Shown: positions 53,385-62,737 of the stretch, one piece after another | Numbering within the stretch: the stretch's first letter is position 1 | How the letters are laid out: each line of letters starts with the position of its first letter | NCBI GenBank assembly: GCA_965230665.1 | Contig: CBDDLM010000004.1 | Coordinates: 2,232,001 to 2,296,000 of the forward strand | Direction of reading: 5' to 3' | DNA: 64,000 bases | Source: JAGNRR01 sp965230665 | GTDB taxonomy: Bacteria > Bacteroidota > Bacteroidia > Chitinophagales > Chitinophagaceae | Notes under the pieces: generated by a model | The model's database searches: none | The model's input: only the letters and a program-made list of their open reading frames with translations | Told to the model about the DNA's origin: nothing | Position numbers and translations under genes: made by a program

Positions 53385-55013
53385 TTAATTGTCTGCCCAA
53401 ATTGAGGTGAATTCAAATTTATCTCCGTCGAATAGACCTTTGTCACTGAGCTTAAGACTTGGAATAACCAACAATGCCATGAAGCTTAACGTCATAAATG
53501 GAGCAGAAAGTGTGGAACCCAGTTCTTTGGCCTTATGGTCTAACTTACTGTATAGGTTACCAACTTCCTTTGCACTATGCGTACTCATAAGACCTGCGAT
53601 TGGTAGTGGAAGTAAATCTTCATCATGTTCGGTGCAAACACAGATTCCACCTTGTGCAGCAATAAGCATGTTTATGGCACGGGTCATCACTTCATCTTGT
53701 GCTCCTACGCAAATAATATTATGACAATCATGTGCTACGGTCGAAGCTATTGCACCTTTCTTTAGACCAAAGTTCCTTATGAACGCAATTGACGGTTTTG
53801 TGCGCAGATAACGATTTATAACTACGATCTTTAAGATATCATTTTCAATATCTGATACTACATGACCATTTCGTTCTTTATAATTAACGACTTTTGATCG
53901 AGTAATAAGCTCTCCATCTAATGCTTCTATTATTTTGATCTTATTGATATCTTGTTTTTCAACAATAAGATCATTCACGTTTATTTCATCGCAGCAAAAC
54001 TGGTTAATAGGGGCTTCAGGTATGGTTGGTATGTTGCTTCTACCGTTCTCATAAACGCATACACCTTTTATATAGGTCGATAGAATGTTAAAGTCTGTTG
54101 GATTATCAATGATAATAAAATCAGCGGCATCACCTACTTCTAATAAACCTACTGGAAGGTTATAATGTTTTACTGGGTTTATACAAGCTGCTTTGAGGAC
54201 CTTAAATAAATCAATTCCTTTGGATAGAGCTCTTTTTACATGAAGGTTTATATGGTGTAGTAGGAGTTCATCAGGATGTTTATCATCACAACAAAACATG
54301 ATTTCATCTTCATAATCATGTAATAGATCAATAAGAGCATCAAAATTCTTTGCGGCACTTCCTTCACGGATAAGAATTTTCATACCTAGCTTTAACTTAT
54401 TCAATGCCTCCTCTTTTGTGAAGCATTCATGGTCCGTGCTGATCCCAGCGGTGATGTATTTTCTGGCTTGTTCTCCTTTTAAACCAGGAGCATGCCCATC
54501 AATGGGTTTGTTGTGTTTTTTAGCAGCAGTAATTTTTTTCATAACCTCTGCATCTTCGAAAAGAACGCCAGGGTAATTCATCATTTCGCTTAGGTAGAGA
54601 ATTTCCTTACGAGATAACAATTCATCAATTTGATTTGAGTCGATAACCGCACCAGATGTCTCAAAATGAGTCGCTGGCACACAGCTTGGGGCTCCAAAGA
54701 AGAAATGAAAAGGAACCTTATTGCCATTATTGATCATATAGTCAATACCCTCAATACCACAGACATTTGCAATTTCGTGTGGATCGCTTACGGTTCCTAC
54801 GGTACCATGTTGTACGGCAATTTTAGCAAAAGCAGAAGGTAATAACATGGAACTTTCTATATGAACATGAGCATCGATCAAACCTGGAAGAATATATTGC
54901 TCACAAGGTTTATCAGTTTTTTCAATAGAGACTATACGGCCGTTTTCAATAATGATTTTGGCAGGGAAGATCTCTTTTTTAGAAATGTTAATGAGATTAA
55001 AGTAGCATGTCAT
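53385..55013 (-). CDS. ade: Adenine deaminase
   Basis: 542 residues, the usual length for the Ade amidohydrolase type. Landmarks: IENGRIVSIEKTD, the metal-binding LPGLIDAHVHIESSML, GTVGTVSDPHEIANVCG, IDGHAPGLKG, STDHECFTKEEA, CCDDKHPDELL, and the C-terminal STVAHDCHNIICVG. It deaminates adenine to hypoxanthine with a metal centre (Mn or Fe), feeding purine salvage. It diverges from the T9SS gene at 55049 with a 35-base gap containing TAACTTTA, a promoter-like element. Confidence 0.96.
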   Translation of the reverse strand: MTCYFNLINISKKEIFPAKIIIENGRIVSIEKTDKPCEQYILPGLIDAHVHIESSMLLPSAFAKIAVQHGTVGTVSDPHEIANVCGIEGIDYMINNGNKVPFHFFFGAPSCVPATHFETSGAVIDSNQIDELLSRKEILYLSEMMNYPGVLFEDAEVMKKITAAKKHNKPIDGHAPGLKGEQARKYITAGISTDHECFTKEEALNKLKLGMKILIREGSAAKNFDALIDLLHDYEDEIMFCCDDKHPDELLLHHINLHVKRALSKGIDLFKVLKAACINPVKHYNLPVGLLEVGDAADFIIIDNPTDFNILSTYIKGVCVYENGRSNIPTIPEAPINQFCCDEINVNDLIVEKQDINKIKIIEALDGELITRSKVVNYKERNGHVVSDIENDILKIVVINRYLRTKPSIAFIRNFGLKKGAIASTVAHDCHNIICVGAQDEVMTRAINMLIAAQGGICVCTEHDEDLLPLPIAGLMSTHSAKEVGNLYSKLDHKAKELGSTLSAPFMTLSFMALLVIPSLKLSDKGLFDGDKFEFTSIWADN

Positions 55014-55048
55014 AAGAAAAATATGGTAACTTTAAGCAAACTTAGTTT

Positions 55049-56029
55049 ATGAAAAAGGGATTCTGTCTTTTTGTTTTTGTTCTTTTTACAGGAACCTGTT
55101 TTGCTCAGATAACTGGTATTTGTGATGGCCCAGCCAATAATTACATCGATCCTATTGATAGTACAAACTTTAGCGGAGTTTCTACACCTCGGTTTCATCT
55201 AGAGATCGATACAAGCCTAGTAGGAAATCTATGGCAGATAGGTGGGGTCACAAAACCTGGATTTCCATCTTCCACCTATGGTGGTCAAGCAATTCAAACG
55301 GATACAATTAACTCGTACGATACAAATAATACAAGTGCATTTATGGTTTGGACGGATTCGATCTATAACCAAGGAGGCTGGGGAACAGTAGACTCTATTC
55401 ACTCTTTAACCTTCTGGCATTATTATGATGTTGATAGTACAGGGGATTCATGTCTTGTACAGATGACACTAGATTCTGGGAGGACGTGGATAAATTTCTC
55501 TGAGTACGCACATCTGGCGATGCAGCTATTATATGACTATTCCATCCCATCAGTTTTTTCACCTTTGAATACAGGTAAGTTTTTATGGAGTGGTCGATCC
55601 CAAGGTTGGCAAAAAGTGAAAATTTGTTTTCATTACCCTAGACCATTTAAACCAGCACGGGGAATTGGTCAAGTATTTGGCTTTCGATTCTTATTTAAGT
55701 CTGATTCCATTCAAACAAATAAACCAGGTTGGATCATTGATAAAATCAACTTCTTTAGTCCGATTTCACCACTAGGAGTAAATGACTTCGAGAAGTCTTC
55801 TCTACGTATTTATCCAAACCCTAGTTTAGATGGGAAATTCATCATTGATTTTCCTGTGAATCATGTTACAGGAAAATTTTATGTTTACGATCTATTGGGA
55901 AGGAATGTGAAAACAGTTCCGCTTACCGAGCATGTAGATCTAAGTGATTTGCAGAGTGGGTTGTACTCTTATAAGGCTTTATTCGAAAAAACGAATCAGT
56001 GGTATAGTGGCAAAGTTGAAATAAAGTAG
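55049..56029 (+). CDS. Secreted protein of unknown function with T9SS type A sorting domain
   Basis: 326 residues with a signal peptide (MKKGFCLFVFVLFTGTCFAQ). The mature part looks like a jelly-roll or concanavalin-type beta sandwich (GGQAIQTDTINSYDTNNTSA, LTFWHYYDVDSTGDSCLVQM, GFRFLFKSDS, GWIIDKINFF), similar to MAM/LamG-like or immune-inhibitor-A-like modules, but without catalytic residues. The C-terminal 80 residues are a type A sorting domain: LRIYPNPSLDGKFIIDF then SGLYSYKALF. It ends 5 bp before the convergent pseudouridine synthase gene. Confidence 0.8.
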   Translation: MKKGFCLFVFVLFTGTCFAQITGICDGPANNYIDPIDSTNFSGVSTPRFHLEIDTSLVGNLWQIGGVTKPGFPSSTYGGQAIQTDTINSYDTNNTSAFMVWTDSIYNQGGWGTVDSIHSLTFWHYYDVDSTGDSCLVQMTLDSGRTWINFSEYAHLAMQLLYDYSIPSVFSPLNTGKFLWSGRSQGWQKVKICFHYPRPFKPARGIGQVFGFRFLFKSDSIQTNKPGWIIDKINFFSPISPLGVNDFEKSSLRIYPNPSLDGKFIIDFPVNHVTGKFYVYDLLGRNVKTVPLTEHVDLSDLQSGLYSYKALFEKTNQWYSGKVEIK

Positions 56030-56034
56030 GTTAC

Positions 56035-56754
56035 CTATTTATTCCACTTTCTTAATTGCTGAAGTGTTGCGCGCATATCCTTAAATAAGTTCCCTTCTGC
56101 TAGAACTGGAGTACCATGGGCATCCTTGAATGCAATTCTATGCGCGTGAAGACATAATCTATTGGTTAAGGGTTTCTCTCTTTCCTCATTGCGAGCAAGG
56201 TTATATCTTCTTTTAATAGATGAAACAAAAAATTCTTTATCTGGACTGTAGAACGGGTCACATAACACAGGGTGTCCAAGGTTCTCAAGATGAACACGAA
56301 TCTGATGCATTCTACCCGTTTTGATTATACAAGAGACTAGAGCATAATTCTTATATTGTTCAAGGACTTTGTAATCCGTACGAGCTTCTTTTCCAAACTT
56401 GTTATGAACAATGACTAAATGTTGTTTGCTGCCATGGGGCATGAGCTTGTCTTCAATTGTTCCTTGTTCAGATGAAAAATTCCCGTGAGCAATGGTAAGG
56501 TACTCTTTCTCTACCTCGTGATTCTCGAATGCCATGGAGGCATAGCGATGAGCTTCAGCATGTTTAGCAAAAACAATACAGCCGCTTGTATCTTTATCGA
56601 TTCTATGCACAATAAAGATCTCCCCTAATTTTCGTCGCAACATATCGGTCAGATTATTAGGATTACCATAATGGTCAGGGATACTAAGCAAACCGCTAGG
56701 CTTATTTAGTATGATATAGTCGTCGTTTTCAAAAAGAATTTCTGGAAACTTCAC
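56035..56754 (-). CDS. RluA-family pseudouridine synthase
   Basis: 239 residues. The catalytic Asp is in HRIDKDTSGC (near residue 54), and other RluA landmarks are present: NDDYIILNKPSGLLSIPD, ALVSCIIKTGRMHQIRVHL and GHPVLCDPFY. No S4 domain is present, so it is a short form such as RluA/TruC-like. It converts a uridine of rRNA or tRNA to pseudouridine; the site cannot be told. It is the last gene of an rRNA-modification operon (rlmN, RsuA-type, RluA-type), with a 9-bp gap to the gene upstream. Confidence 0.93.
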   Translation of the reverse strand: MKFPEILFENDDYIILNKPSGLLSIPDHYGNPNNLTDMLRRKLGEIFIVHRIDKDTSGCIVFAKHAEAHRYASMAFENHEVEKEYLTIAHGNFSSEQGTIEDKLMPHGSKQHLVIVHNKFGKEARTDYKVLEQYKNYALVSCIIKTGRMHQIRVHLENLGHPVLCDPFYSPDKEFFVSSIKRRYNLARNEEREKPLTNRLCLHAHRIAFKDAHGTPVLAEGNLFKDMRATLQQLRKWNK

Positions 56755-56763
56755 AGTTCTATT

Positions 56764-58059
56764 TTATTTAAAGTGTTTAAGAAAAATAATTTCTTTATCT
56801 GAAAGTGCACGCCATTTGCCACGAGGCAAATTCTTCTTGGTCAGTCCTGCATACATAACACGGTCTAGGTGTTTAACTTCATAACCAAGGTGTTCAAATA
56901 TTCTTCTTACAATTCTATTCTTACCAATATGAATTTCGATTCCTATTTCATTTTTACTTTCTGGATTGATATAGGCAAGGGAATCAACAGCTGCTTTGCC
57001 ATCTTCAAGCTCAAGTCCCTTTTGTATTTTTTCGAAATGATCTTCTTCAAGTGCTTTGTCTAGTTTGACTTGGTACACTTTTTTATTATTAAACTTAGGG
57101 TGACTCAGTTTTTGCGCTAGTTGACCATCATTGGTAAGAAGGAGTAAGCCAGTCGTATTTCTATCCAATCGGCCTACAGGGAAAATACGCTCTTTCACAT
57201 CAGTAAATAAGTCCATAACCGTTTTGCGGCCTTCAGGGTCATCGGTCGTTGTAATATAGTCCTTGGCTTTATTCAACAGGAAATAAACCATTTTTTCTTG
57301 CTTCGCCAGGTCATTGTCCTGATAGGTAATCACATCTCCATCAATTACTTTATAGCCAGGTTCTTTCTTTACAATGCCATTTACTTTTATCTCCCCAGCT
57401 TTTATTAACTCTGCTGCTTCTCTACGAGAGCATACTCCGGCGCGCGAGATATATTTGTTTAAAGGCATTTTTTCTTCAACGAGTTCTTTCTCCTCAGGTT
57501 GGTGAATACCAAGTTTAATATCACGAGCTAACTTTTGTTCTTTGGTCCATTTTGGTTTACGTGCACGTTGTTCGGATTTATCAGGACCTAGTTTTCTAAC
57601 TTTGTTATACGGACGTCTTTCAACACTTTCACTCTTTTCAAAACCCCGTCTCGGTTTATGTTCTGATCGACCCTCTCGTTTTTCATAATTCTTTCTCGGC
57701 CTGCGATCTTTCATTTCCGGAAAATTCTGTTCATCCACTGTATTTCGTCTTGTTTTTTTACTCGTGCCTTGATCTTTTTTAACCTTAAAATCCTCTTTAC
57801 GCTTTTTAGAGTTTTCTTTATAAAACTCTTTGAAATACTCTTTCCCAGAATTTCGCTGTGGTCGTTCGTTTTCAGTTCTATTGTTTGATCGAGAATAACT
57901 TTTTTTTCGATTATCTAAATCCCTTTTTTGTTTTCGACTAGGTCGTGGTTTTTTTTCAAAGTCACCTGGTCGTTTCGTTGGGTGTTCTTGCTTAGCCTCA
58001 CGTGGCATATCCTTTTCAGCTTCCTCCCTTGAAATAGTATTTTTTCTTTGTTTTTTCAT
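56764..58059 (-). CDS. RsuA/RluB-type pseudouridine synthase with long basic N-terminal extension
   Basis: 431 residues. Residues 1-190 are an Arg/Lys/Glu-rich low-complexity tail (KKPRPSRKQKRDLDNRKK, RRPRKNYEKREGR), likely disordered. Then come an S4 domain (about 196-260, MPLNKYISRAGVCSRREAAE and GEIKVNG) and the catalytic domain with GRLDRNTTGLLLLTND (catalytic Asp) and GKNRIVRRIFEHLGYEV. RsuA/RluB enzymes modify 16S or 23S rRNA, respectively; RluB/RluF types are more likely for a protein this similar, but that is inference. The tail probably adds RNA affinity, as in other Bacteroidota homologues. It lies between rlmN and the RluA-type gene with 9-bp gaps on both sides. Confidence 0.92.
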   Translation of the reverse strand: MKKQRKNTISREEAEKDMPREAKQEHPTKRPGDFEKKPRPSRKQKRDLDNRKKSYSRSNNRTENERPQRNSGKEYFKEFYKENSKKRKEDFKVKKDQGTSKKTRRNTVDEQNFPEMKDRRPRKNYEKREGRSEHKPRRGFEKSESVERRPYNKVRKLGPDKSEQRARKPKWTKEQKLARDIKLGIHQPEEKELVEEKMPLNKYISRAGVCSRREAAELIKAGEIKVNGIVKKEPGYKVIDGDVITYQDNDLAKQEKMVYFLLNKAKDYITTTDDPEGRKTVMDLFTDVKERIFPVGRLDRNTTGLLLLTNDGQLAQKLSHPKFNNKKVYQVKLDKALEEDHFEKIQKGLELEDGKAAVDSLAYINPESKNEIGIEIHIGKNRIVRRIFEHLGYEVKHLDRVMYAGLTKKNLPRGKWRALSDKEIIFLKHFK

Positions 58060-58068
58060 GATAATATT

Positions 58069-59100
58069 TTAGTGATTTACGTTTGCTAGTTGGCCGCAGG
58101 CGGCATCGATATCTTTTCCTCGACTTCGACGTAACCGAGCATTGACCCTATGCTTGGCCAGATACGTCATAAACGCATCTGTACGTTCTTCATCTGGTTT
58201 TGTAAATGTGGCAAACTCAATAGGGTTATATTCAATAATATTTACTTTGCTTGGGATGCGCCTGCATATTTTTATTAACGAATCTGCATCTTCAAAAGAG
58301 TCGTTTACATTTGAAAATAAAATATACTCGAAGGTTACGGCGTTTTTCGTGATCTTATAATAGTATTCCAAAGCTTTAGTGAGTACTTTAAGATTATTTG
58401 TTTCGTTGATCGGCATGATCTTATCACGTTTATCATCAGTTGCGGCATGAAGAGAGAGCGCCAAGTTAACTTTTGGGTTTTCATCTGCCATACGCATAAT
58501 CATTTTAGCAATACCGGCGGTGGAAATTGTTATTCGTTTGGGTGACATACCCATTCCATCTTCAGAGGTAATATATTCGACGGAACGAAGAACATTTCCG
58601 AAGTTTAAGAGTGGTTCACCCATACCCATAAAAACGATATTGGTAAGAGGTTTATTGAAATGCTTTATAGCCTGTGCGTTTATAATGGCTACTTGATCAT
58701 AAATCTCATCGAAACTAATATTTCTTTTTCTATCTATAAAACCCGTTGCGCAAAACTTACAACTCAGACTACAACCTACCTGAGAAGAAACGCAAGCCGT
58801 CATTCTTTTTTCTGTAGGAATAAGTACACCTTCAATGAAATGTCCATCATGCAACTGGAAACGACTTTTTATAGTGCCGTCGTTTGAAAATTGTTCATGA
58901 TCAATCTTTACTTTGTTAATCGTATATTTTTCGGATAGAGCTTCACGGAACGATTTAGATAAGTTGAGCATTTCATGAATGCTTCCTACGTTTTTTTTCC
59001 AGATCCAATTTTGTATTTGAGAAGCACGAAATTGTTTTTCACCATGAGCTAGGACAATGTCCTCAATTTCTTGAGTTGATAGGTGTCTCAGATTTTCCAT
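58069..59100 (-). CDS. rlmN: Dual-specificity 23S rRNA (A2503)/tRNA (A37) C2-methyltransferase RlmN
   Basis: 343 residues, normal length. The radical-SAM cluster motif is CSLSCKFCATGF (CxxxCxxC). Supporting features are ACVSSQVGC just before it, GEPLLNFGNVLRSVEYI, RITISTAGI, NLALSLHAATDDKRDKIMP, and a C-terminal RRSRGKDIDAACGQL containing the catalytic Cys. It methylates C2 of A2503 in 23S rRNA and A37 in some tRNAs. An exact TACCTTTG promoter element lies 20 bases before the ATG, and it heads a three-gene operon with two pseudouridine synthases. Confidence 0.97.
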   Translation of the reverse strand: MENLRHLSTQEIEDIVLAHGEKQFRASQIQNWIWKKNVGSIHEMLNLSKSFREALSEKYTINKVKIDHEQFSNDGTIKSRFQLHDGHFIEGVLIPTEKRMTACVSSQVGCSLSCKFCATGFIDRKRNISFDEIYDQVAIINAQAIKHFNKPLTNIVFMGMGEPLLNFGNVLRSVEYITSEDGMGMSPKRITISTAGIAKMIMRMADENPKVNLALSLHAATDDKRDKIMPINETNNLKVLTKALEYYYKITKNAVTFEYILFSNVNDSFEDADSLIKICRRIPSKVNIIEYNPIEFATFTKPDEERTDAFMTYLAKHRVNARLRRSRGKDIDAACGQLANVNH

Positions 59101-59120
59101 CTGTGATAATTATTTGATCG

Positions 59121-59128
59121 CAAAGGTA
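59121..59128 (-). promoter_or_regulatory. TAnnTTTG promoter element of rlmN (TACCTTTG)
   Basis: An exact match on the minus strand, 20 bases before the rlmN ATG. Confidence 0.5.
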
Positions 59129-59187
59129 GGGTTTAATTATGGATGTCAGGTTAATCCTTGAGAATGAAGAGTTAATATCAAGATCAA

Positions 59188-59823
59188 TTATAACTTACTG
59201 TAGTATTTACACCATTCGGTAATACCGCATACATCGCATTTCGGTTTTCGAGCTAAACAAATGTAGCGACCATGAAGTATTAGCCAATGATGAGCGAGGT
59301 GCACTAGATCTTTAGGTATATGTTTTATAAGTTGCTGTTCTGCCTGTAAGACATTCTTAGCATTCGTCGTAAGCCCAATTCGAGCACTTACCCGAAATAC
59401 ATGCGTATCAACAGCCATATTGGGTTGCCCATCAATAACGCTAGTTATTACGTTCGCTGTTTTGCGGCCTACGCCAGGAAGTTTGATAAGTTCTTTGACT
59501 GTCAAAGGCACTTCTCCCTCGAAGTCATTAACGAGCATATTAGCCATACCGATTAAATGCTTTGTTTTATTATTAGGGTAACTAATACTTTTGATGATCT
59601 TGAAAAGGTCGTCAAAGGTAGCTTGAGCTAACTCGTAAACCGAAGGGTATTTTGCAAAAATATGAGGTGTTGTTAGGTTTACACGCTTGTCTGTGCATTG
59701 AGCCGAAAGGATAACGGCTACTAAAAGTTGATAGGGGGTGTCATAAAGTAACTCGGTCTCAGCATTAGGCATATTTTTCTGAAAATACTTTATAACCCCT
59801 TCATATCGCTCCTTTTTCGTCAT
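59188..59823 (-). CDS. nth: Endonuclease III
   Basis: 211 residues from ATG 59823, the usual length; the frame extends to 59931, but a TAAATTTG promoter element 5 bases before this ATG supports the shorter form. Helix-hairpin-helix LPGVGRKTANVI with the catalytic Lys of LSAQCTDKRV and catalytic Asp in AVDTHVFRV are present. The C-terminal 4Fe-4S ligands CLARKPKCDVCGITEWC fit the C-x6-C-x2-C-x5-C pattern. It is a bifunctional DNA glycosylase/AP lyase removing oxidised pyrimidines in base-excision repair. Confidence 0.96.
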   Translation of the reverse strand: MTKKERYEGVIKYFQKNMPNAETELLYDTPYQLLVAVILSAQCTDKRVNLTTPHIFAKYPSVYELAQATFDDLFKIIKSISYPNNKTKHLIGMANMLVNDFEGEVPLTVKELIKLPGVGRKTANVITSVIDGQPNMAVDTHVFRVSARIGLTTNAKNVLQAEQQLIKHIPKDLVHLAHHWLILHGRYICLARKPKCDVCGITEWCKYYSKL

Positions 59824-59828
59824 ATGAA

Positions 59829-59875
59829 CAAATTTACGATGTAACACGATCTTTTCATTTTCTCCGTTAAATTTG
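59829..59875. promoter_or_regulatory. Divergent pair of TAAATTTG promoter elements between nth and the TPR gene
   Basis: TAAATTTG occurs on the minus strand at 59829-59836 (5 bases before nth) and on the plus strand at 59868-59875 (9 bases before the TPR gene). Both are exact TAnnTTTG matches. Confidence 0.5.
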
Positions 59876-59884
59876 TGAGTAAAT

Positions 59885-60937
59885 ATGCAGAAGAAATTTG
59901 TGTTGTTGTTGGTTTGTGCTGTCATGCACATTGGGTTGAAAGCGCAACCTATAATTGGTAATACTGAAATGGCCAGAGAGCTTTATGCTAAAGCAAAACA
60001 TTATAGTACGAAGCGAGATTATCCGAATGCTATTTTGGTTTATAATCAATTAGCCAAACTAGAACCTAGAAATTTGATCTATAGGAGAGAGTTAGCTTAT
60101 GCTTATTATCTCGGTGGAGATTTGTCAAGAGCAACTCAGGTGATCATGCCTCTGCTTAAAGCAAAAGAAGCTGACGAGGCCACCTTTCTTACAGCGTCTC
60201 AAATACTCAGTGCACGCAAAATGAATAAGGAAGCCAAAGAAGCCGTTGAACGAGGAATCAAAAAATTTCCTCGATCGGGAACTTTATATGCTGACTATGG
60301 TAGGCTATACTCGGACAAAAAGAAGTACAAGAAGGCGGAAGAAGCATGGGAGAAAGGGGTTAAATACGATCCTAGTTTTCATATGAATTATTATAATCTA
60401 GCGAAGAATTATTTTGTTTCTAAACGACCACTTTGGGCTATTATTTATGGAGAAACTTTTATTAATATGGAACGGTATTCAATGCGTTCGGAGGAGATCA
60501 AAAAAATAGTTTTTGATAGCTATAAACAACTCATTGCAAATAATCAACTGACTTCATTTGCTAGCCAAAGAGATCAAAGAAATATTCAAAGAGGTCGTTC
60601 TGATTTCGAGAAAAAGATCAATAAAATATACGCTAACCTTTCTGACGTTGTGTTAGGAGGGGTTGATATTGATAATGTCGTCATGCTTAGGACAAGGTTT
60701 TTATTACGCTGGATGCAAGTGGAGGGGAGAGAATATCCGTTTCAACTTTTTAATTTTATGAATGATTTATTAGCTTTAGGTCATTTTGAGGCTTATAATC
60801 AATGGATGTTTGGCAAAGCAGCGGGTAATGATGATTATATAAAATGGGTTAAAACGAACCCTGCTCGATTCGAAGAATTTGAAACTTATTTTAGAGGATA
60901 CAGATATAAAAACATGCCTAACCAATACTACAAATAA
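59885..60937 (+). CDS. Secreted/periplasmic tetratricopeptide-repeat protein
   Basis: 350 residues with a signal peptide (KKFVLLLVCAVMHIGLKAQ). TPR-type helical pairs run from about residue 28 to 190 (RELYAKAKHYSTKRDYPNAI, YRRELAYAYYLGGDLSRATQ, LYADYGRLYSDKKKYKKAEE, YYNLAKNYFVSKRPLWAIIY). The C-terminal 140 residues are a helical region (FLLRWMQVEGREYPFQLFNF) that I do not recognise. A scaffold role in the envelope is likely. It ends 6 bp before the acyl-CoA ligase gene on the same strand, so the two may be cotranscribed. Confidence 0.82.
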   Translation: MQKKFVLLLVCAVMHIGLKAQPIIGNTEMARELYAKAKHYSTKRDYPNAILVYNQLAKLEPRNLIYRRELAYAYYLGGDLSRATQVIMPLLKAKEADEATFLTASQILSARKMNKEAKEAVERGIKKFPRSGTLYADYGRLYSDKKKYKKAEEAWEKGVKYDPSFHMNYYNLAKNYFVSKRPLWAIIYGETFINMERYSMRSEEIKKIVFDSYKQLIANNQLTSFASQRDQRNIQRGRSDFEKKINKIYANLSDVVLGGVDIDNVVMLRTRFLLRWMQVEGREYPFQLFNFMNDLLALGHFEAYNQWMFGKAAGNDDYIKWVKTNPARFEEFETYFRGYRYKNMPNQYYK

Positions 60938-60943
60938 ATTATT

Positions 60944-62737
60944 ATGCACACGACGAAGCGCTTATTTGATCTACTACCATACTACATAAGAAATTTTGGC
61001 GATAAAGGTTTGCTTTATGCAAAAACAGATGGCCAGTGGAAGGGAATAAACGCTCCTAGTATTGATAAGCAAAGCTCGCAAATGGCTGTTTCGTTAAGGA
61101 AACTTGGTTTAGGCAGTGGCGACGGTACTACAGAAGGTAAGGATAAGGTTTCGATTATTTCAGCGAACAGACCAGAATGGTTAATCACCGATTTTGCAGT
61201 ACAAAAGCTAGGAGGAATTCTCGTCCCTATTTATCCATCAATTAGTCCTGGAGAACTAACCTATATATTAAATGAAGCACATACCAAAGTACTTTTTGTA
61301 CAAGGAAAAAAAATGTACGATCGAGTCAAAGAGATTATGTCAGATGTGCCCAGTCTGAAATTTGTGTATACATATGACAAGGTAGATGATGTTATGCATT
61401 GGTCTGAGTTATTGCAGCCGGTAACTAGCGAGTATGACAAGGAAATTCAAGAAGTAAAGGACCAAATAGATGAAGATGAGGTGGCCACAATAATTTATAC
61501 TTCTGGAACCACGGGCAATCCCAAAGGAGTAATGCTATCCCATAAGAATATTATTTCGAACATAAAAAACAGTATTCATTGTTTTAGTATGTGCGATTCC
61601 AATAGTAACGTATTGAGTTTCCTTCCACTCAATCATATTTTCGAACGTATGGTAACGTACATCTATATGTATAAGGGAGTTAGTATTTATTATGCCGAAG
61701 GAATGGAAACAATTGGAGAGAATTTGAGAGAAGTGCAGCCCGCGGTATTTACTACGGTGCCAAGGCTGTTGGAAAAAGTTTACGAAAAAATCGAAAAGAA
61801 AGGTCTTCAACTAGAAGGGGTAAAGCGTAAGATATTCGATTGGGCCATGAATTTGGCACTGGAGTATGATATGGATAAGCAAATGTCTCTTTTCGAAAAG
61901 ATTAAATTTTACATTGCGGATAGTCTTGTATTCTCGAAATGGCGAGAGGCTATTGGTGGTAAAGCAAAAGCAATTGTTACAGGTTCTGCTGCGTGTCAGG
62001 TAAAATTGCTTAGAGTATTTACTGCTGCGAAAATCATTGTCATGGAAGGGTATGGACTTACAGAAACCTCGCCCGTTATCAGCGTCAATACCTATGAAAA
62101 GGAAGGTAGGAAGTTCGGCTCGGTTGGTAAGGTTATTAAGAATGTAGCAGTAAAAATTGGAAGTGATGGAGAGATTCTTTTTAAAGGAGATAATGTTATG
62201 AAAGGCTATTATAAAAACCAAGAAGCAACTGATGCTGTCATTAAAGATGGCTGGTTGCATACTGGTGACATTGGTGTATATAAGGATGGTTTTCTGAAAA
62301 TCACGGATCGGAAGAAGGAATTGTTTAAAATAAGCGGAGGTAAGTATATTGCACCATTGCCGCTTGAGAATAAAATAAAAGAATCACCTTTTATCGAGCA
62401 AATAATGGTTGTTGGTAATAATGAAAAATTTGTAGGAGCTTTAATTGTTCCTGCCATTCAAAACCTTAAAGAATATTTTAAAAATGCTGGGATCCAGCTT
62501 GCCGATAATATAGACTTTTCTGTAGATCAGGATATCCTAAAACTAATTCGAACAGAATTAAATAAGTATAATAAATCATTTGCTACACATGAACATGTAA
62601 AACGTTTTCAACTTATTCCTAATGAATGGACAGTAGATGGTGGAGAGCTGACACCGAAACTCAGTTTAAAGAGAAGAATCATTACTGAAAAGTATAGTAA
62701 CGCTATCGCTAAGATTTATAATCACGCCCAAGCATAG
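60944..62737 (+). CDS. Long-chain fatty-acid--CoA ligase (AMP-forming)
   Basis: 597 residues. The AMP-binding signature is YTSGTTGNPKGVMLSH (near residue 185). Further motifs are the linker/gate AFTTVPRLLEKVYEKI-like segment, YGLTETSP, GWLHTGDIG, DRKKELFKISGGKYIAP and a C-terminal LTPKLSLKRRII with the catalytic Lys. It activates fatty acids to acyl-CoA for beta-oxidation or lipid synthesis. It follows the TPR gene closely. Its TAG stop codon overlaps the first two bases of the tRNA-Arg gene. Confidence 0.95.
   Translation: MHTTKRLFDLLPYYIRNFGDKGLLYAKTDGQWKGINAPSIDKQSSQMAVSLRKLGLGSGDGTTEGKDKVSIISANRPEWLITDFAVQKLGGILVPIYPSISPGELTYILNEAHTKVLFVQGKKMYDRVKEIMSDVPSLKFVYTYDKVDDVMHWSELLQPVTSEYDKEIQEVKDQIDEDEVATIIYTSGTTGNPKGVMLSHKNIISNIKNSIHCFSMCDSNSNVLSFLPLNHIFERMVTYIYMYKGVSIYYAEGMETIGENLREVQPAVFTTVPRLLEKVYEKIEKKGLQLEGVKRKIFDWAMNLALEYDMDKQMSLFEKIKFYIADSLVFSKWREAIGGKAKAIVTGSAACQVKLLRVFTAAKIIVMEGYGLTETSPVISVNTYEKEGRKFGSVGKVIKNVAVKIGSDGEILFKGDNVMKGYYKNQEATDAVIKDGWLHTGDIGVYKDGFLKITDRKKELFKISGGKYIAPLPLENKIKESPFIEQIMVVGNNEKFVGALIVPAIQNLKEYFKNAGIQLADNIDFSVDQDILKLIRTELNKYNKSFATHEHVKRFQLIPNEWTVDGGELTPKLSLKRRIITEKYSNAIAKIYNHAQA

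Noticed and set aside
61811..62260. Antisense ORF of 149 codons in the acyl-CoA ligase gene
   Set aside because: It is the reverse strand of a fully conserved enzyme; no motif.
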